Shown: positions 17,299-26,406, counted from the first letter of the stretch. The stretch: DNA of 64,000 nucleotides from Streptomyces dioscori (GCF_003024195.1 NZ_KZ679050.1:248001-312000), one strand, 5' to 3'. The notes: generated by a model from the sequence alone, not told the origin. Translations and numbers: made by a program.

Positions 17299-18050
17299 CG
17301 ACCGGGATCGGCACGGCGCTGCGACCCACGCGGTTCCTGGACCACGACGCGCCGGTGGTACGGGAGTTCGTGCGCGAGGCCCTGCACACGACGGAACCCG
17401 GGGACCCGGTGGCCGCCGCGGTGGCCCTCTACTACGCCGTCCGCGACGGCATCCGCTACGACGTGTACGACTGCGACCTGTCCGCCGACGGCCTCAGGGC
17501 GAGCAGCGTCATCGAACGCGGCGCGGGGTTCTGCGTCCACAAGTCCATCGTCTACGCCGCCGCGGTGCGCGTCGTGGGCATCGAGAGCCGGCTCGTCTAC
17601 GCGGACGTGCGCAACCATCTCGCCTCGCCCCGGCTGCGCACGCTGATGGGCGGTGACGTCTTCCGCTTCCACAGCCTGACCTCCGTACGTCTGAACGGCG
17701 CCTGGGTCAGGGCGACTCCGGTGTTCAACGCCCTGCTGTGCACGCTGTACGGCATCAAGCCGCTCGACTTCGACGGTCGGGCGGACAGCTACTACCACCC
17801 CTACGACGAGCAGGGCCGGCGCCATATGGAGTTCCTGGCCGTGCGGGGCGAGTTCGACGACTTCCCGTACGCGGAGGTCGTCGGCGGCATCCGGCAGGCG
17901 CACCCCCTGCTGTTCGCGGGCTCGCACACCACGACCACGGGCTCGCTCGTGTCCGAAGCGACGGCGGCTACCGGGGCCACTGGAGCCGCCGGGACGACCG
18001 AGGCGGGGACGGCCAGGACGACCTGCACAGCCCCGCTGGAGGGACCCTGA
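17295..18050 (+). CDS. Transglutaminase-like (papain-fold) protein
   Basis: This 251-residue protein has the transglutaminase core: Cys80 in GAGFCVHKS, His126 in FRFHSLTSV, and Asn145 in ATPVFN where many members have Asp. The family includes proteases, amidases and amide-forming enzymes such as AdmF of andrimid. In this cluster it could form or hydrolyse an amide or thioester. The last 40 residues are an Ala/Thr/Gly repeat-like tail that looks like 3'-end repeat expansion. It overlaps the dehydrogenase stop by ATGA and ends one base before the TrpB-like gene. Confidence 0.85.
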   Translation: MTTGIGTALRPTRFLDHDAPVVREFVREALHTTEPGDPVAAAVALYYAVRDGIRYDVYDCDLSADGLRASSVIERGAGFCVHKSIVYAAAVRVVGIESRLVYADVRNHLASPRLRTLMGGDVFRFHSLTSVRLNGAWVRATPVFNALLCTLYGIKPLDFDGRADSYYHPYDEQGRRHMEFLAVRGEFDDFPYAEVVGGIRQAHPLLFAGSHTTTTGSLVSEATAATGATGAAGTTEAGTARTTCTAPLEGP

Positions 18051-18051
18051 C

Positions 18052-19419
18052 ATGCGAAGGACGAAGTTCCTGCTGGGTGAGGAAGACACGCCCACGCACT
18101 GGTACAACCTCGCGGCCGACCTCCCGGGAGGCCCGTTGCACGCCGCCCTCAACCCCGCGACCCGGGAGCCGCTGACCCGCGCGGAGATGGCGGCCACCAT
18201 GCCCGAGCCGCTGATCGACCAGGAGCTGAGCACCGCCCGGGAGATCGAGATACCCGAGGAGGTACGCCGTATCTACACCATGTGGCGCCCCTCCCCCCTG
18301 GTACGGGCGCACCGGCTGGAGCGCGCCTTGGACACCCCGGCCCGTATCTACTACAAGTACGAGGGAGGCGCCCCGACCGGCAGCCACAAGCCCAACACCG
18401 GTGTTCCGCAGGCGTATTACAACAAACTGGCGGGCCGGACCGGGCTGGTCACGGAGACCGGCGCCGGTCAGTGGGGCAGCGCGGCGGCCCTGGGCGCGGC
18501 CTTCTTCGGCATGACCGCCACAGTCTTCATGGTCAAGGTGAGCCATCAGCAGAAGCCCTACCGCCGGGCTCTGATGGAGACCTACGGCTCCGAGTGCGTG
18601 GCGAGCCCCAGCACCCGGACGGCGGTCGGCCGGAAGATCCTCGCCGACGACCCGGACAGCCCCGGCAGCCTCGGCATCGCCACCTCCGAGGCGCTGGAGA
18701 CGGCCGCCGGGGACCCGTCCCTGGGGTACGTGCTGGGCAGCGCCGCAAACCATGTGCTGCTGCACCAGACCGTGATCGGACAGGAGGCCGTGCGGCAGAT
18801 GGAACTGGCCGAGGACCACCCGGACATCGTGATCGGCTGTGCGGGCGGCGGCAGCAATCTGGCCGGGCTGGCCTTCCCGTTCCTCGGCGCCCGGCTGCGC
18901 GGCGGCAGGCCCGTACGGATCATCGCCGTGGAACCGGCCGCCTGCCCCACCCTGACCCGGGGCACGATCGCCTACGACTACGCGGATTCGGCCGGGCTCG
19001 GCCCGCTGTTCCGGATGCACACCCTCGGCCACGGCTTCGTACCGCCGCCGGTGCACGCCGGAGGGCTGCGGGCCCACGGGATCGGCCCGGCGGTGAGCCG
19101 GGCCGTCGAGGACGGGCTGATCGAGGCGACGGCCGTGGGCCAGGTCGCCTGCCTGGAAGCGGGCGTCCGGTTCGCCCGTACCGAGGGCATCCTGCCGGCC
19201 CCGGAGTCCACCCACGCCCTGCGCGTCGCCATCGACGAGGCGCTGCGCTGCCGTGCGGAAGGGCGCTCCCGGGCCATCCTGTTCGGCCTGTCCGGACACG
19301 GGCACTTCGACCTGGCGGCCTATCAGAAGTACGCCGCGGGTGAACTGACCGACGGCGAGGCCGACAGTCACGGGCTGGCGCTGGCCGCCGCCGGCATCCC
19401 GGGGGCGGGCGGGGCATGA
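18052..19419 (+). CDS. TrpB2-like PLP-dependent enzyme
   Basis: This 455-residue protein is a tryptophan-synthase-beta homologue of the TrpB2 branch. The PLP lysine is K113 in TGSHKPNTG, followed by TETGAGQWGSAAA and the phosphate loop CAGGGSNLAG. No trpA is present. TrpB-like enzymes catalyse beta-replacement or elimination on serine-type substrates, so it may build an unusual amino acid (for example from an activated beta-hydroxy or methyl amino acid) rather than tryptophan. It overlaps the next gene by ATGA. Confidence 0.9.
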   Translation: MRRTKFLLGEEDTPTHWYNLAADLPGGPLHAALNPATREPLTRAEMAATMPEPLIDQELSTAREIEIPEEVRRIYTMWRPSPLVRAHRLERALDTPARIYYKYEGGAPTGSHKPNTGVPQAYYNKLAGRTGLVTETGAGQWGSAAALGAAFFGMTATVFMVKVSHQQKPYRRALMETYGSECVASPSTRTAVGRKILADDPDSPGSLGIATSEALETAAGDPSLGYVLGSAANHVLLHQTVIGQEAVRQMELAEDHPDIVIGCAGGGSNLAGLAFPFLGARLRGGRPVRIIAVEPAACPTLTRGTIAYDYADSAGLGPLFRMHTLGHGFVPPPVHAGGLRAHGIGPAVSRAVEDGLIEATAVGQVACLEAGVRFARTEGILPAPESTHALRVAIDEALRCRAEGRSRAILFGLSGHGHFDLAAYQKYAAGELTDGEADSHGLALAAAGIPGAGGA

Positions 19420-20723
19420 GCGCCCGGTCGTCTCCCGCGTACGCCGTCCGCGCCACGGGTCCGGCCACCCTGGTCGCCGTGGTGGACGCCGACGGCATGG
19501 GCGCGTTCCTGCCCGGCGCGCTGGCCCACGAGGGCGTACGGAGCGTCCTGGTGCGGTCGGACGCCCCGAACCCACACCTGGCGAACCAGCCCGACCTCTC
19601 GGGCCACTCAAACGGGCTGGATCGGCTCCCCGAGGTCACGCACCGCGGTGACCTGACCGCCACGGCCGACGCGCTGCGCCGGTTCGGGGTGGACCGGGTC
19701 GTCGCAGGCGCCGAGTCGGGTGTCCTGCTGGCCGACGCGTTGTCCGCCGAACTCGGCACGCCGGGGCACGGGATGAGCCGCCCGACGGCCCGGCGGGACA
19801 AGTACGAGATGGCCTGCGCGGTGCGGGAGGCCGGGCAGTCCACAGCGGCGTGTCTGGCGACCGACAGCGCCGACGAGGTGATCGCGTGGGCCCGCGGGCA
19901 CGGCCGGTGGCCCCTCGTACTCAAACCGCTGGCCAGCGCCGGTACGGACAACGTCCTCTTCTGCCGTTCGGAGGCGCAGTTGCGGGCCGGGGTCGCCGCC
20001 ATCACGGCCGGGCGCGACCGGTACGGCGGCCGGAACCGCGCCGTGCTCGTGCAGGAGCATCTGGCGGGCGAGGAGTACTTCGTCAACACCGTCAGCAGCG
20101 GTGGCGTACACCATGTCGTCGAGGTGTGGCGCTATCACAAGCGGCCGGTCGGCGACCGTCCGATGTACGACCACGAGGAGCCCGTGCCCCCGGACGACCC
20201 GGTGGTCGGCGTGCTGAGCGCGTACACGCTGCGAGTGCTCGACGCGCTGGAGATCCGCAACGGGGCGGCCCACACCGAGGTGATCACGACCGGGCGGGGG
20301 CCCGTCCTGGTGGAGTGCGCGGCCCGCCACGGCGGTTCGCACACGCCGTCCGTGGTGTCCCGGTTCCTCGGCACCGACCAACTGGCTTGTCTGGCACGCG
20401 CCTTGGCCCACCCCGAGGAGGCGGCGCGGGGGCGGCTGCCGCGCTATGGTCCGCGCGCCCATCTGCGGTATGTCACCCTCCGCTCGCCCCGTGCGGGCGG
20501 CCCGCTGTCCGCCGGGCGGTTCGCGCCGGTACGGGCCCTGGGCACGTTCGTCGAGCTGGCGCTGACCATGCCGGAGGGCACCGTCCTGCCGCGCACGACG
20601 GACCTCGCCTCGTCCCCCGGCTACGTGTACCTGGGCTCCGCCGACCCGGCGCGCGTGGCGGCGGACCACCGGCGGCTGCGCGCACTGGAGCGCGGCGACC
20701 TGTACGACGGCCCCCGGCGGTAA
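19416..20723 (+). CDS. ATP-grasp ligase 1
   Basis: This 435-residue protein has the carbamoyl-phosphate-synthase-like ATP-grasp layout: an N-terminal Rossmann-like part, WPLVLKPLASAGTDNV (ATP lysine and loop), VQEHLAGEEYFVN, and the metal-binding HTEVITTGRGPVLVECAA. Enzymes of this kind join a carboxylate and an amine through an acyl phosphate, as in BacD or DdaF. A short peptide or amide bond in the final product is the likely job. The ATG overlaps the TrpB-like stop. Confidence 0.88.
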   Translation: MSARSSPAYAVRATGPATLVAVVDADGMGAFLPGALAHEGVRSVLVRSDAPNPHLANQPDLSGHSNGLDRLPEVTHRGDLTATADALRRFGVDRVVAGAESGVLLADALSAELGTPGHGMSRPTARRDKYEMACAVREAGQSTAACLATDSADEVIAWARGHGRWPLVLKPLASAGTDNVLFCRSEAQLRAGVAAITAGRDRYGGRNRAVLVQEHLAGEEYFVNTVSSGGVHHVVEVWRYHKRPVGDRPMYDHEEPVPPDDPVVGVLSAYTLRVLDALEIRNGAAHTEVITTGRGPVLVECAARHGGSHTPSVVSRFLGTDQLACLARALAHPEEAARGRLPRYGPRAHLRYVTLRSPRAGGPLSAGRFAPVRALGTFVELALTMPEGTVLPRTTDLASSPGYVYLGSADPARVAADHRRLRALERGDLYDGPRR

Positions 20724-20763
20724 CGGCCGTCGACGGTACGGCCGTCGGCGGAACGGCCACCAC
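20721..20763 (+). repeat. Short tandem repeats at the end of ATP-grasp gene 1
   Basis: A 14-15 base unit, ggtaacggccgtcgac, is followed by ggtacggccgtcggc and ggaacggccacc. The first copy contains the TAA stop of the ATP-grasp gene. Confidence 0.7.
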
Positions 20764-20790
20764 CCCAACCGGCGAAAGGCATGGAGACCA

Positions 20791-21300
20791 ATGATCAGGA
20801 CGAACGAGACCCTCTCCGGTCTCTCCGAGTACCCCGCGAACTGGACGCACACCGCCAAACTGATCTTTCCCGGCCCGCCGTTGACCGTACCGGGGGCCTG
20901 TCTGAAGTGGTACGACATCCGGCGCGCCGACGACAAGGCGGCCCCGGACGTCACGGCGGAGGCCCGCGCGTTCCTGACCGAGCGGGCCGCGGCCAAGGAG
21001 GTCGAGTTCCGGGGCGAGTTGGGGTTCGCGCTGCTGCACCTCGACGGCGGCAAGTACTACCTGCTCGTCTGCGTGTGGCGGGACCGGGACGAGATGTGGC
21101 AGGGCCTGTTCTTCAAGGACGACGGCGGTTTCCTGCCCTACCCGGCCAAGCCGGGACTGCTGCGGCCCACCCAGAACGTGGTCGAGCTGGACGCCACCTC
21201 CCACGAGCGCCGGGGCTGGTCGCGCTATCTGCGCTCGGCCCGTGACACCGCGGCGAAACAGGCGTACCTGGACGACACGTGCACCGGGGAGCTGGTGTAG
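20791..21300 (+). CDS. Conserved-looking protein of unknown function
   Basis: I do not recognise this 169-residue soluble protein. It has no signal peptide or membrane segment. It is rich in aromatic residues (WYDIRRAD, YYLLVCVWRD, WQGLFFKDDGGF), which suggests a beta-rich fold. Codon use is normal for the strain, and GGAG lies five bases before the ATG at 20791. It ends four bases before the B12-binding subunit gene, so it is co-transcribed with the ATP-grasp and mutase genes and may assist one of them. Confidence 0.8.
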   Translation: MIRTNETLSGLSEYPANWTHTAKLIFPGPPLTVPGACLKWYDIRRADDKAAPDVTAEARAFLTERAAAKEVEFRGELGFALLHLDGGKYYLLVCVWRDRDEMWQGLFFKDDGGFLPYPAKPGLLRPTQNVVELDATSHERRGWSRYLRSARDTAAKQAYLDDTCTGELV

Positions 21301-21303
21301 CCG

Positions 21304-21918
21304 ATGCTGTGGACGACACCGCCGCCCCCGAGGCTGGTCATTCTCGGGGTGGCCGCGAGCGACTGCCATGTCGTGGCCAACCAGCTCATCGCCCGCTACC
21401 TGCGGGACGAGGGCTTCGAGGTGGAGAACCTCGGAGCCTGCACATCCGTCGAGGAGTTCGCCTCCGCCTGCGTACGGCGTCCGGAGGCGGAGGCACTCCT
21501 GATCGGCAGCCTGAACGGACACATCCACGAGGATCTGCGGGGTCTGCGGGAGGCGAGGAGGGCCGGGCGCGTCCACTGCCCGGTGGTGGTCGGCGGGAAC
21601 CTCTCCGTGGGAAACGGCGAGAGCCTGTCGTCCGACAGGCGGCTGTACGCCCTGGGAGTGGACCGGATCGTCCACGACCCGGCCACGCTCCCCGCGGTAC
21701 TGACCGAACTGCGCGCCACGGACGGGCAGGCCGCCGCCGACGACGACCGGACCGTTGTGAAGCGGCCCCTCACCGACCGAGCCGCCGCCGACGGCACCGT
21801 CACCGACCAAGTCGCCGGCGGGCAGACCGTCGGAGGGCAGGCCGTCGAAGGGCAGACCGTCGGCGGGCAGACCGTCGGCGCGGGGGCGTTGTGGTCCGCG
21901 CACGCCCGCGCCTCATGA
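21304..21918 (+). CDS. Glutamate mutase small (sigma, B12-binding) subunit-like protein
   Basis: The first 140 or so residues match MutS/GlmS: LVILGVAASDCHVVANQL, then IGSLNGHIHEDLRG and VVVGGNLSVGNG. The cobalamin motif DxHxxG reads D20-C-H22-V-V-A25, so the glycine is Ala. With the large subunit it should convert L-glutamate to 3-methylaspartate using adenosylcobalamin. The normal subunit is about 137 residues; this one is 204, with an added Gln/Thr/Val/Gly tail from 15-base repeats (about 21820-21880). It overlaps the large-subunit gene by ATGA. Confidence 0.9.
   Translation: MLWTTPPPPRLVILGVAASDCHVVANQLIARYLRDEGFEVENLGACTSVEEFASACVRRPEAEALLIGSLNGHIHEDLRGLREARRAGRVHCPVVVGGNLSVGNGESLSSDRRLYALGVDRIVHDPATLPAVLTELRATDGQAAADDDRTVVKRPLTDRAAADGTVTDQVAGGQTVGGQAVEGQTVGGQTVGAGALWSAHARAS
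21820..21882 (+). repeat. 15-base in-frame tandem repeat in the mutase small-subunit tail
   Basis: Four copies of a unit close to gggcagaccgtcggc encode GQTVG-type pentapeptides at the end of the small subunit. They lie outside the conserved fold. Confidence 0.85.
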
Positions 21919-23489
21919 CGGCGCCACCACCGGCCGGGCGCTCCGGGGTCGCGGGCCCGGACATGGGAGGGGGCAGGGCCGAGGGCAAGGGGGCGGGGGC
22001 GGGCCGGGACGCGGGCGCAGGCCCCCCTGACACGGGGGGCGGCGCAGATGTGCGTCGGGGCGCTGGGGCCGGGACGGGTCGGCGCGCCGGATCCCGGGGC
22101 GCCCTCCCGAGCCTGCGGGAGTCCGTCGCCTATGTCGCGGCCCTGGGCAAACCCGGTGTGCCACAGGTCCTGGCGGCGGCCCGCGACCGCGGCCGGGTGG
22201 CGGTCCAGCCCCGGTGCGGGGTGGCCGAACACACCGGCATGCGGGCCCTGTTGCGCTCCCTGGAGGCGGAGGCCGCGCCGGACGTGCTCAGCCTGACCAT
22301 CGACGCGCACACCCGGCTGCGGCGCTTCGAGGAGGCCGAACGGCTCCTGGGCAGCCACCCGCAGGAGCTCAACGGCTACCCGCTGGTGGCCCACGGCTGG
22401 CGACGGGCCAGGGACCTGAACGAGGCGGTCGCCGCACCCCTGGAGGTACGGCACGGCTCACCCGAGCCGCAGCGCCTCTTCGACGTGGCCGTGGCCGGAG
22501 GGATCACCTCGTTCGAGGGCGGAGGCATCTCCTACAACCTGCCCTACTCCAAGCAGGTACCCCTGGCGGTGTCGCTCGCGGCCTGGGACCGCGTCGACCG
22601 CCGCTGCGGCGAGCTGGCCGAGCTGGGCCTGGTGGTGGACCGCGAACTGTTCGGCACGCTCACCGCCGTCCTGGTCCCGCCGTCGATCAGCCTCGCGGTC
22701 AGCGTGCTCGAAGCGGTACTGGCCGCGCGAGCCGGAGTGCGCTGCCTGTCGGTCGCGTATCCGCAGGGCGGCCATCTGGCACAGGACGTGGCCGCGCTCA
22801 CCGCCGTCCCCGTACTCGCCGCGCGCTATCTGCCGCCGGGCGTCGCGGTCCACCCCGTACTGCACGAGTTCATGGGCGTCTTCCCCCGCGCGCGCCGCCA
22901 CGCCGAGGACCTGATCCTGTACGGCGCGTTGGTGGCCCGCCTCGGCGGGGCCTCGAAGATCATCACCAAGACCCATCAGGAGGCGTCCGGGATCCCGGAC
23001 GTGCGGGCGAACATCGAAGGGGTACGGCTGGCCGACCGGGCCAACTCCCCTCTCCTGGACTTCCTTTCGGCGGACCAGGACCGGGTCCGCGAGGAGCGCC
23101 GCTGGATCCTGGCGGAGGTCGACGAGATCGTCGGTCCGGTGCTGGAGGGACGCGCGGCCACGTCCGCGGCGCTCGCCGGGGCGATCGTCGAGGCCTTCGC
23201 CGACGGCACGCTCGACATCCCGTTCAGCGCCAGCCGTTTCGCGAGGTCGCAGATCGTGCCCCGGCGCGACCCCGAGGGCGCGATCCGGTACTTGCGCGCG
23301 GGGGCCCTGCCCCTGTCGGCGAAGTCGCTGCGACGCCACCGCGACCTGCTGGCGGGGCCGCGCGGCTCTCTGCCGTCGGCGTCCTCGCTCCCCGCGATGC
23401 TGCTCGCCGACATCAACTACTTCCCCAGCTTGTTCCGCGAGGAGCCCGAAGCCCGCGGCGAACCCGAAGCCCGCGAGGAGGCCGAATGA
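21915..23489 (+). CDS. Glutamate mutase large (epsilon) subunit-like protein
   Basis: This 524-residue protein matches the TIM-barrel epsilon subunit: VQPRCGV (R100, equivalent to the substrate-binding Arg66), LTIDAHTR, NGYPLVAHG, EVRHGSPE, ITSFEGGGISYNLPYSK and IITKTHQEASGIP, with the catalytic Glu and Tyr residues kept. It should produce (2S,3S)-3-methylaspartate, a known building block in friulimicin and vicenistatin pathways. It carries an extra Gly/Ala/Arg-rich N-terminus of about 60 residues and a Glu/Pro/Ala repeat at the C-terminus. ATGA overlaps join it to both neighbours. Confidence 0.92.
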   Translation: MTAPPPAGRSGVAGPDMGGGRAEGKGAGAGRDAGAGPPDTGGGADVRRGAGAGTGRRAGSRGALPSLRESVAYVAALGKPGVPQVLAAARDRGRVAVQPRCGVAEHTGMRALLRSLEAEAAPDVLSLTIDAHTRLRRFEEAERLLGSHPQELNGYPLVAHGWRRARDLNEAVAAPLEVRHGSPEPQRLFDVAVAGGITSFEGGGISYNLPYSKQVPLAVSLAAWDRVDRRCGELAELGLVVDRELFGTLTAVLVPPSISLAVSVLEAVLAARAGVRCLSVAYPQGGHLAQDVAALTAVPVLAARYLPPGVAVHPVLHEFMGVFPRARRHAEDLILYGALVARLGGASKIITKTHQEASGIPDVRANIEGVRLADRANSPLLDFLSADQDRVREERRWILAEVDEIVGPVLEGRAATSAALAGAIVEAFADGTLDIPFSASRFARSQIVPRRDPEGAIRYLRAGALPLSAKSLRRHRDLLAGPRGSLPSASSLPAMLLADINYFPSLFREEPEARGEPEAREEAE

Positions 23490-24730
23490 GGAATCCCGAG
23501 CACGTCCTGCTCATCGGCGGCACACCGAAACACCTGCGCAAGGCGGCGGCCCTCGGACTCGGGGTGGTGTACGTCCAGTTCGAGAACGAGTTCGCGCCCG
23601 GACTGCGGTCCCTGGCCGAGGCCGTCCTCCTCACCGACTACACCGACTGGCGGTCCCTGCGGCCGCTGGTGGAGTCGGCGTACGAGTCCTGGGGCTTCTC
23701 GGCCGCCGTGTCGCTCACCGAACCCGGGCTCGACCCGGCCGCCCGGGTGAACGACCTGCTGGGACTCGGCGGAACACCGTACGAGGTCAGCCACCGCTTC
23801 ACCGACAAGTGGCTCATGCGCCGCCGTCTCGCCGAGGGACCACAGGTCGGCGCCCGCCGGGTCGCCGCCGAACTGCTCACCGTGGACGACGACTTGGACC
23901 GATTCGGAGCCGCGCACGGCTTCCCCTTCATCGTGAAGCCCACCAGCGGCACGGCGAGCTTCGGTGTCGTCAAGGTGGACGGCGCGGATTCACTCGGAGC
24001 GGCCCGGCAGCGGATCCGCCGGCTGCACACGTCCACGGACCACCCGCTGACCGGCGCGTACGACATCGAACGGTTCATGATGGAGGAGTACGTCCCGGGG
24101 CCGCTGTACAGCGTGGAGACCTTCAGCTTCGACGGGCGGCATGTGGTGCTCACCGTCACCGAGGCCATCACCCGCCCGCGGACCCACGTACACGTGGGCC
24201 ACGCCCTGCCGGCCCGGCTCTCCGCCGAGGACGAGGAACGCATGGCCGACACCGCCCGGCGGTTCCTCCGTGCGATGGGATTCCGGGACGGCCCCGCGCA
24301 CACGGAGATCATCCTCAGCCCGCAGGGGCCGGTGATCTGCGAGTCGCAGAACCGGGTGGGCGGCGCCCTGCTGACCGACATGATCGAAGCGGTGTACGGG
24401 TGCGACGCGCAGTCCCTGGCCATTTCCTGGGCCCTGGGTCTTGCCGACCCGCTGCCCGGGCGCCCGGTGGCCCGGGGCGCCGCCGCGAGCTGGCTGGTGG
24501 TGGCCGAGGAGGGCAGGGTCGAGCGCGTCGAGGGTGTCGAGCGGGTACGCGCCGCCCCGGACACCCTCACGGTGAGTCTCGGCGTGGCGCCCGGCGACCT
24601 GGTCCGCCCGTTGGAGGGCCAGTGGGACGGCCTGGGCCATATCTCGGCGCTCGGCCCCGACACCGACGCCGCGATCGACGCGTGCCGGCGCAATCTGCGG
24701 GAGATCAGGATCCGCACACGTGCGGCCTGA
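23486..24730 (+). CDS. ATP-grasp ligase 2
   Basis: This 414-residue protein has the ATP-grasp fold: FPFIVKPTSGTASFGVV (ATP lysine and loop), MMEEYVPGPLYSVETF, and the metal motif AHTEIILSPQGPVICESQNRVGG. It should activate a carboxylate as acyl phosphate for attack by an amine. Lying directly after the mutase subunits, it may ligate 3-methylaspartate or a product of it; that is inference. The ATG overlaps the mutase stop (ATGA), and its 3' end overlaps the exporter gene by 11 bases. Confidence 0.9.
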   Translation: MRNPEHVLLIGGTPKHLRKAAALGLGVVYVQFENEFAPGLRSLAEAVLLTDYTDWRSLRPLVESAYESWGFSAAVSLTEPGLDPAARVNDLLGLGGTPYEVSHRFTDKWLMRRRLAEGPQVGARRVAAELLTVDDDLDRFGAAHGFPFIVKPTSGTASFGVVKVDGADSLGAARQRIRRLHTSTDHPLTGAYDIERFMMEEYVPGPLYSVETFSFDGRHVVLTVTEAITRPRTHVHVGHALPARLSAEDEERMADTARRFLRAMGFRDGPAHTEIILSPQGPVICESQNRVGGALLTDMIEAVYGCDAQSLAISWALGLADPLPGRPVARGAAASWLVVAEEGRVERVEGVERVRAAPDTLTVSLGVAPGDLVRPLEGQWDGLGHISALGPDTDAAIDACRRNLREIRIRTRAA

Positions 24731-25964
24731 GGACCGAACACGGCGACGGCGGCCAGGCAGCAGCAACTCCGCACCACCATTGGTGACTTGGCCGCTGACA
24801 CTCCGTCTGGTCACGATCGTCGGAGCCTCGGCCGGCTTCTTCCTGCTGCTGTCGGTCGTCCCCCTGTACGCGGAGGAGTCCGGGGGCGGGAGCGGCGCGG
24901 CGGGGCTGTCCACGAGCGCGCTGATGCTGGCGACCGTCTGCGGCGAACTGGCCGCGCCCCGTCTCACGGCCCGCTTCGGCTACCGTCTCGTGCTGGCGAC
25001 CGGGCTGGTGCTGCTGGGCGCTCCCTCGCTGCTGCTGACCGTGTCGCCCATGGCGCAGAGCATGGGCTGGATCGTGGCCGTCTGCCTCGTGCGCGGCGCG
25101 GGCTTCGCGTTGACCGTGGTCGGCGGCGGTGCCCTGACCGCGGTGCTGATACCCCCCGAACGGCGCGGCGAGGGCCTGGCCCTGGTGGGTGTCGTGTCCG
25201 GGGCGCAGTCGGTGGTGGCCCTCCCCCTGGGCGTATGGCTGGCCCGACACGCGGGCTTCACAACGGTGTTCGTCCTGGCGGCCGTCCTCCCCCTCGCCAC
25301 CGTCCCCGCGGTGGCGGGCCTTCCCCGTCGTGAAGCGGCCGCGCGGAAGCCCCTGGGCATGGTCGACGGTTTCCGCACCCCCGCGCTGGCCCTGCCGGCC
25401 GCGGTCTTCGGGACCACGGCGCTGGGCGCGGGGATCATCGCCACCTTCCTGCCGCTGGCCGTACCGCCGGACCGGGCGGCGCTGGTCTCGGCGGCGCTGT
25501 TCCTGCAAGCCGCCACGGCCATCGGGGCCCGCTGGGTGGCGGGCCGGTACGGTGACCGCCACGGTCCTGCCGGGCTGGTCGTCCCCGGTCTGCTGCTGTG
25601 CGCCGGCGGCATGCTGGCGACCGCGCCGACGGGCAGCGCCGCGGCCGTTCTCGTCGGCATGGCCCTGTTCGGCACCGGCTTCGGCATCGCCCAGAACGCC
25701 ACGCAGACACTGATGTATGCCCGCGTTCCCCCCTCGGGCTACGGCGTGGCCAGCGCCCTGTGGAACTTCGCCTACGACGCGGGAATGGGCCTCGGCGCCG
25801 TCCTCTTCGGTCTCCTCAGCGCGGGAACGGGCTACGCCGTGGCCTTCGCCGCGACCGGCGCCCTCATGACAGCCGCACTGGTCCCGGCCTGGTACGACCA
25901 CCGGCTGTCCCACCGGCCCACTCCCACCCCGGGGGTCGGTTCGAGTGGTCCGGGTGACATATAA
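24720..25964 (+). CDS. MFS transporter, probable product exporter
   Basis: This 414-residue protein has about 12 predicted hydrophobic helices and the major facilitator loop LTARFGYRLVLATG between helices 2 and 3. As the last gene of the rightward operon it probably exports the product or confers self-resistance. It starts with GTG at 24720 inside the end of the ATP-grasp gene, which suggests translational coupling. Confidence 0.88.
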   Translation: MRPEDRTRRRRPGSSNSAPPLVTWPLTLRLVTIVGASAGFFLLLSVVPLYAEESGGGSGAAGLSTSALMLATVCGELAAPRLTARFGYRLVLATGLVLLGAPSLLLTVSPMAQSMGWIVAVCLVRGAGFALTVVGGGALTAVLIPPERRGEGLALVGVVSGAQSVVALPLGVWLARHAGFTTVFVLAAVLPLATVPAVAGLPRREAAARKPLGMVDGFRTPALALPAAVFGTTALGAGIIATFLPLAVPPDRAALVSAALFLQAATAIGARWVAGRYGDRHGPAGLVVPGLLLCAGGMLATAPTGSAAAVLVGMALFGTGFGIAQNATQTLMYARVPPSGYGVASALWNFAYDAGMGLGAVLFGLLSAGTGYAVAFAATGALMTAALVPAWYDHRLSHRPTPTPGVGSSGPGDI

Positions 25965-25970
25965 AGACGC

Positions 25971-26393
25971 ATGAGAAAGAGCATGGCCGTCGTCGCGGCC
26001 GAAGCGCTCGCCCGCGGCCCGCGAGAGCCCCACCCGGCAGACCTCACCCACGGCCCCGTCGTCGCCGACCGCTGGACCGACGGCCCCCTCGGCTTCGTCC
26101 TCCTGCTCCACCGCAGGGATGACGGCTTCGTCGCCGGCGAGCTCTACCACTCCCTCAGGACGACGGACGGCTCCTGGACAGGACCCGACCCCCTCTCCGG
26201 AGGAGTCCTCGGCTTCGATCCCACCGACCCCGCGTCCGTGGAGGCCGTCCTGTCCGGCGCCGCGCTGAGGGTCGTCCCGGTGGAACGCGGCGGCCGGCCG
26301 ACAGCGACCCCGCACGACGGCCTCGACCTGTTCTGCGCGGACGATCCGCCCGGTCCGCCCCCGGGCCGGGGCATCACCGCCGAAAGCCTGTGA
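25971..26393 (+). CDS. Hypothetical protein
   Basis: I do not recognise this 140-residue acidic, soluble protein (VADRWTDGPLGFVLLLHRRDDGF). Codon use fits the strain. No ribosome-binding site precedes the ATG. TATAAA at 25960-25965 could be a -10 box giving a leaderless transcript. It may mark the outside of the biosynthetic cluster. Confidence 0.65.
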   Translation: MRKSMAVVAAEALARGPREPHPADLTHGPVVADRWTDGPLGFVLLLHRRDDGFVAGELYHSLRTTDGSWTGPDPLSGGVLGFDPTDPASVEAVLSGAALRVVPVERGGRPTATPHDGLDLFCADDPPGPPPGRGITAESL

Positions 26394-26406
26394 ATCCGAA
26401 GGACCC

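Noticed and set aside
18052..19419. Assignment as housekeeping trpB
   Set aside because: It is the TrpB2 type, without trpA or trpC beside it, and is translationally coupled to cluster genes.
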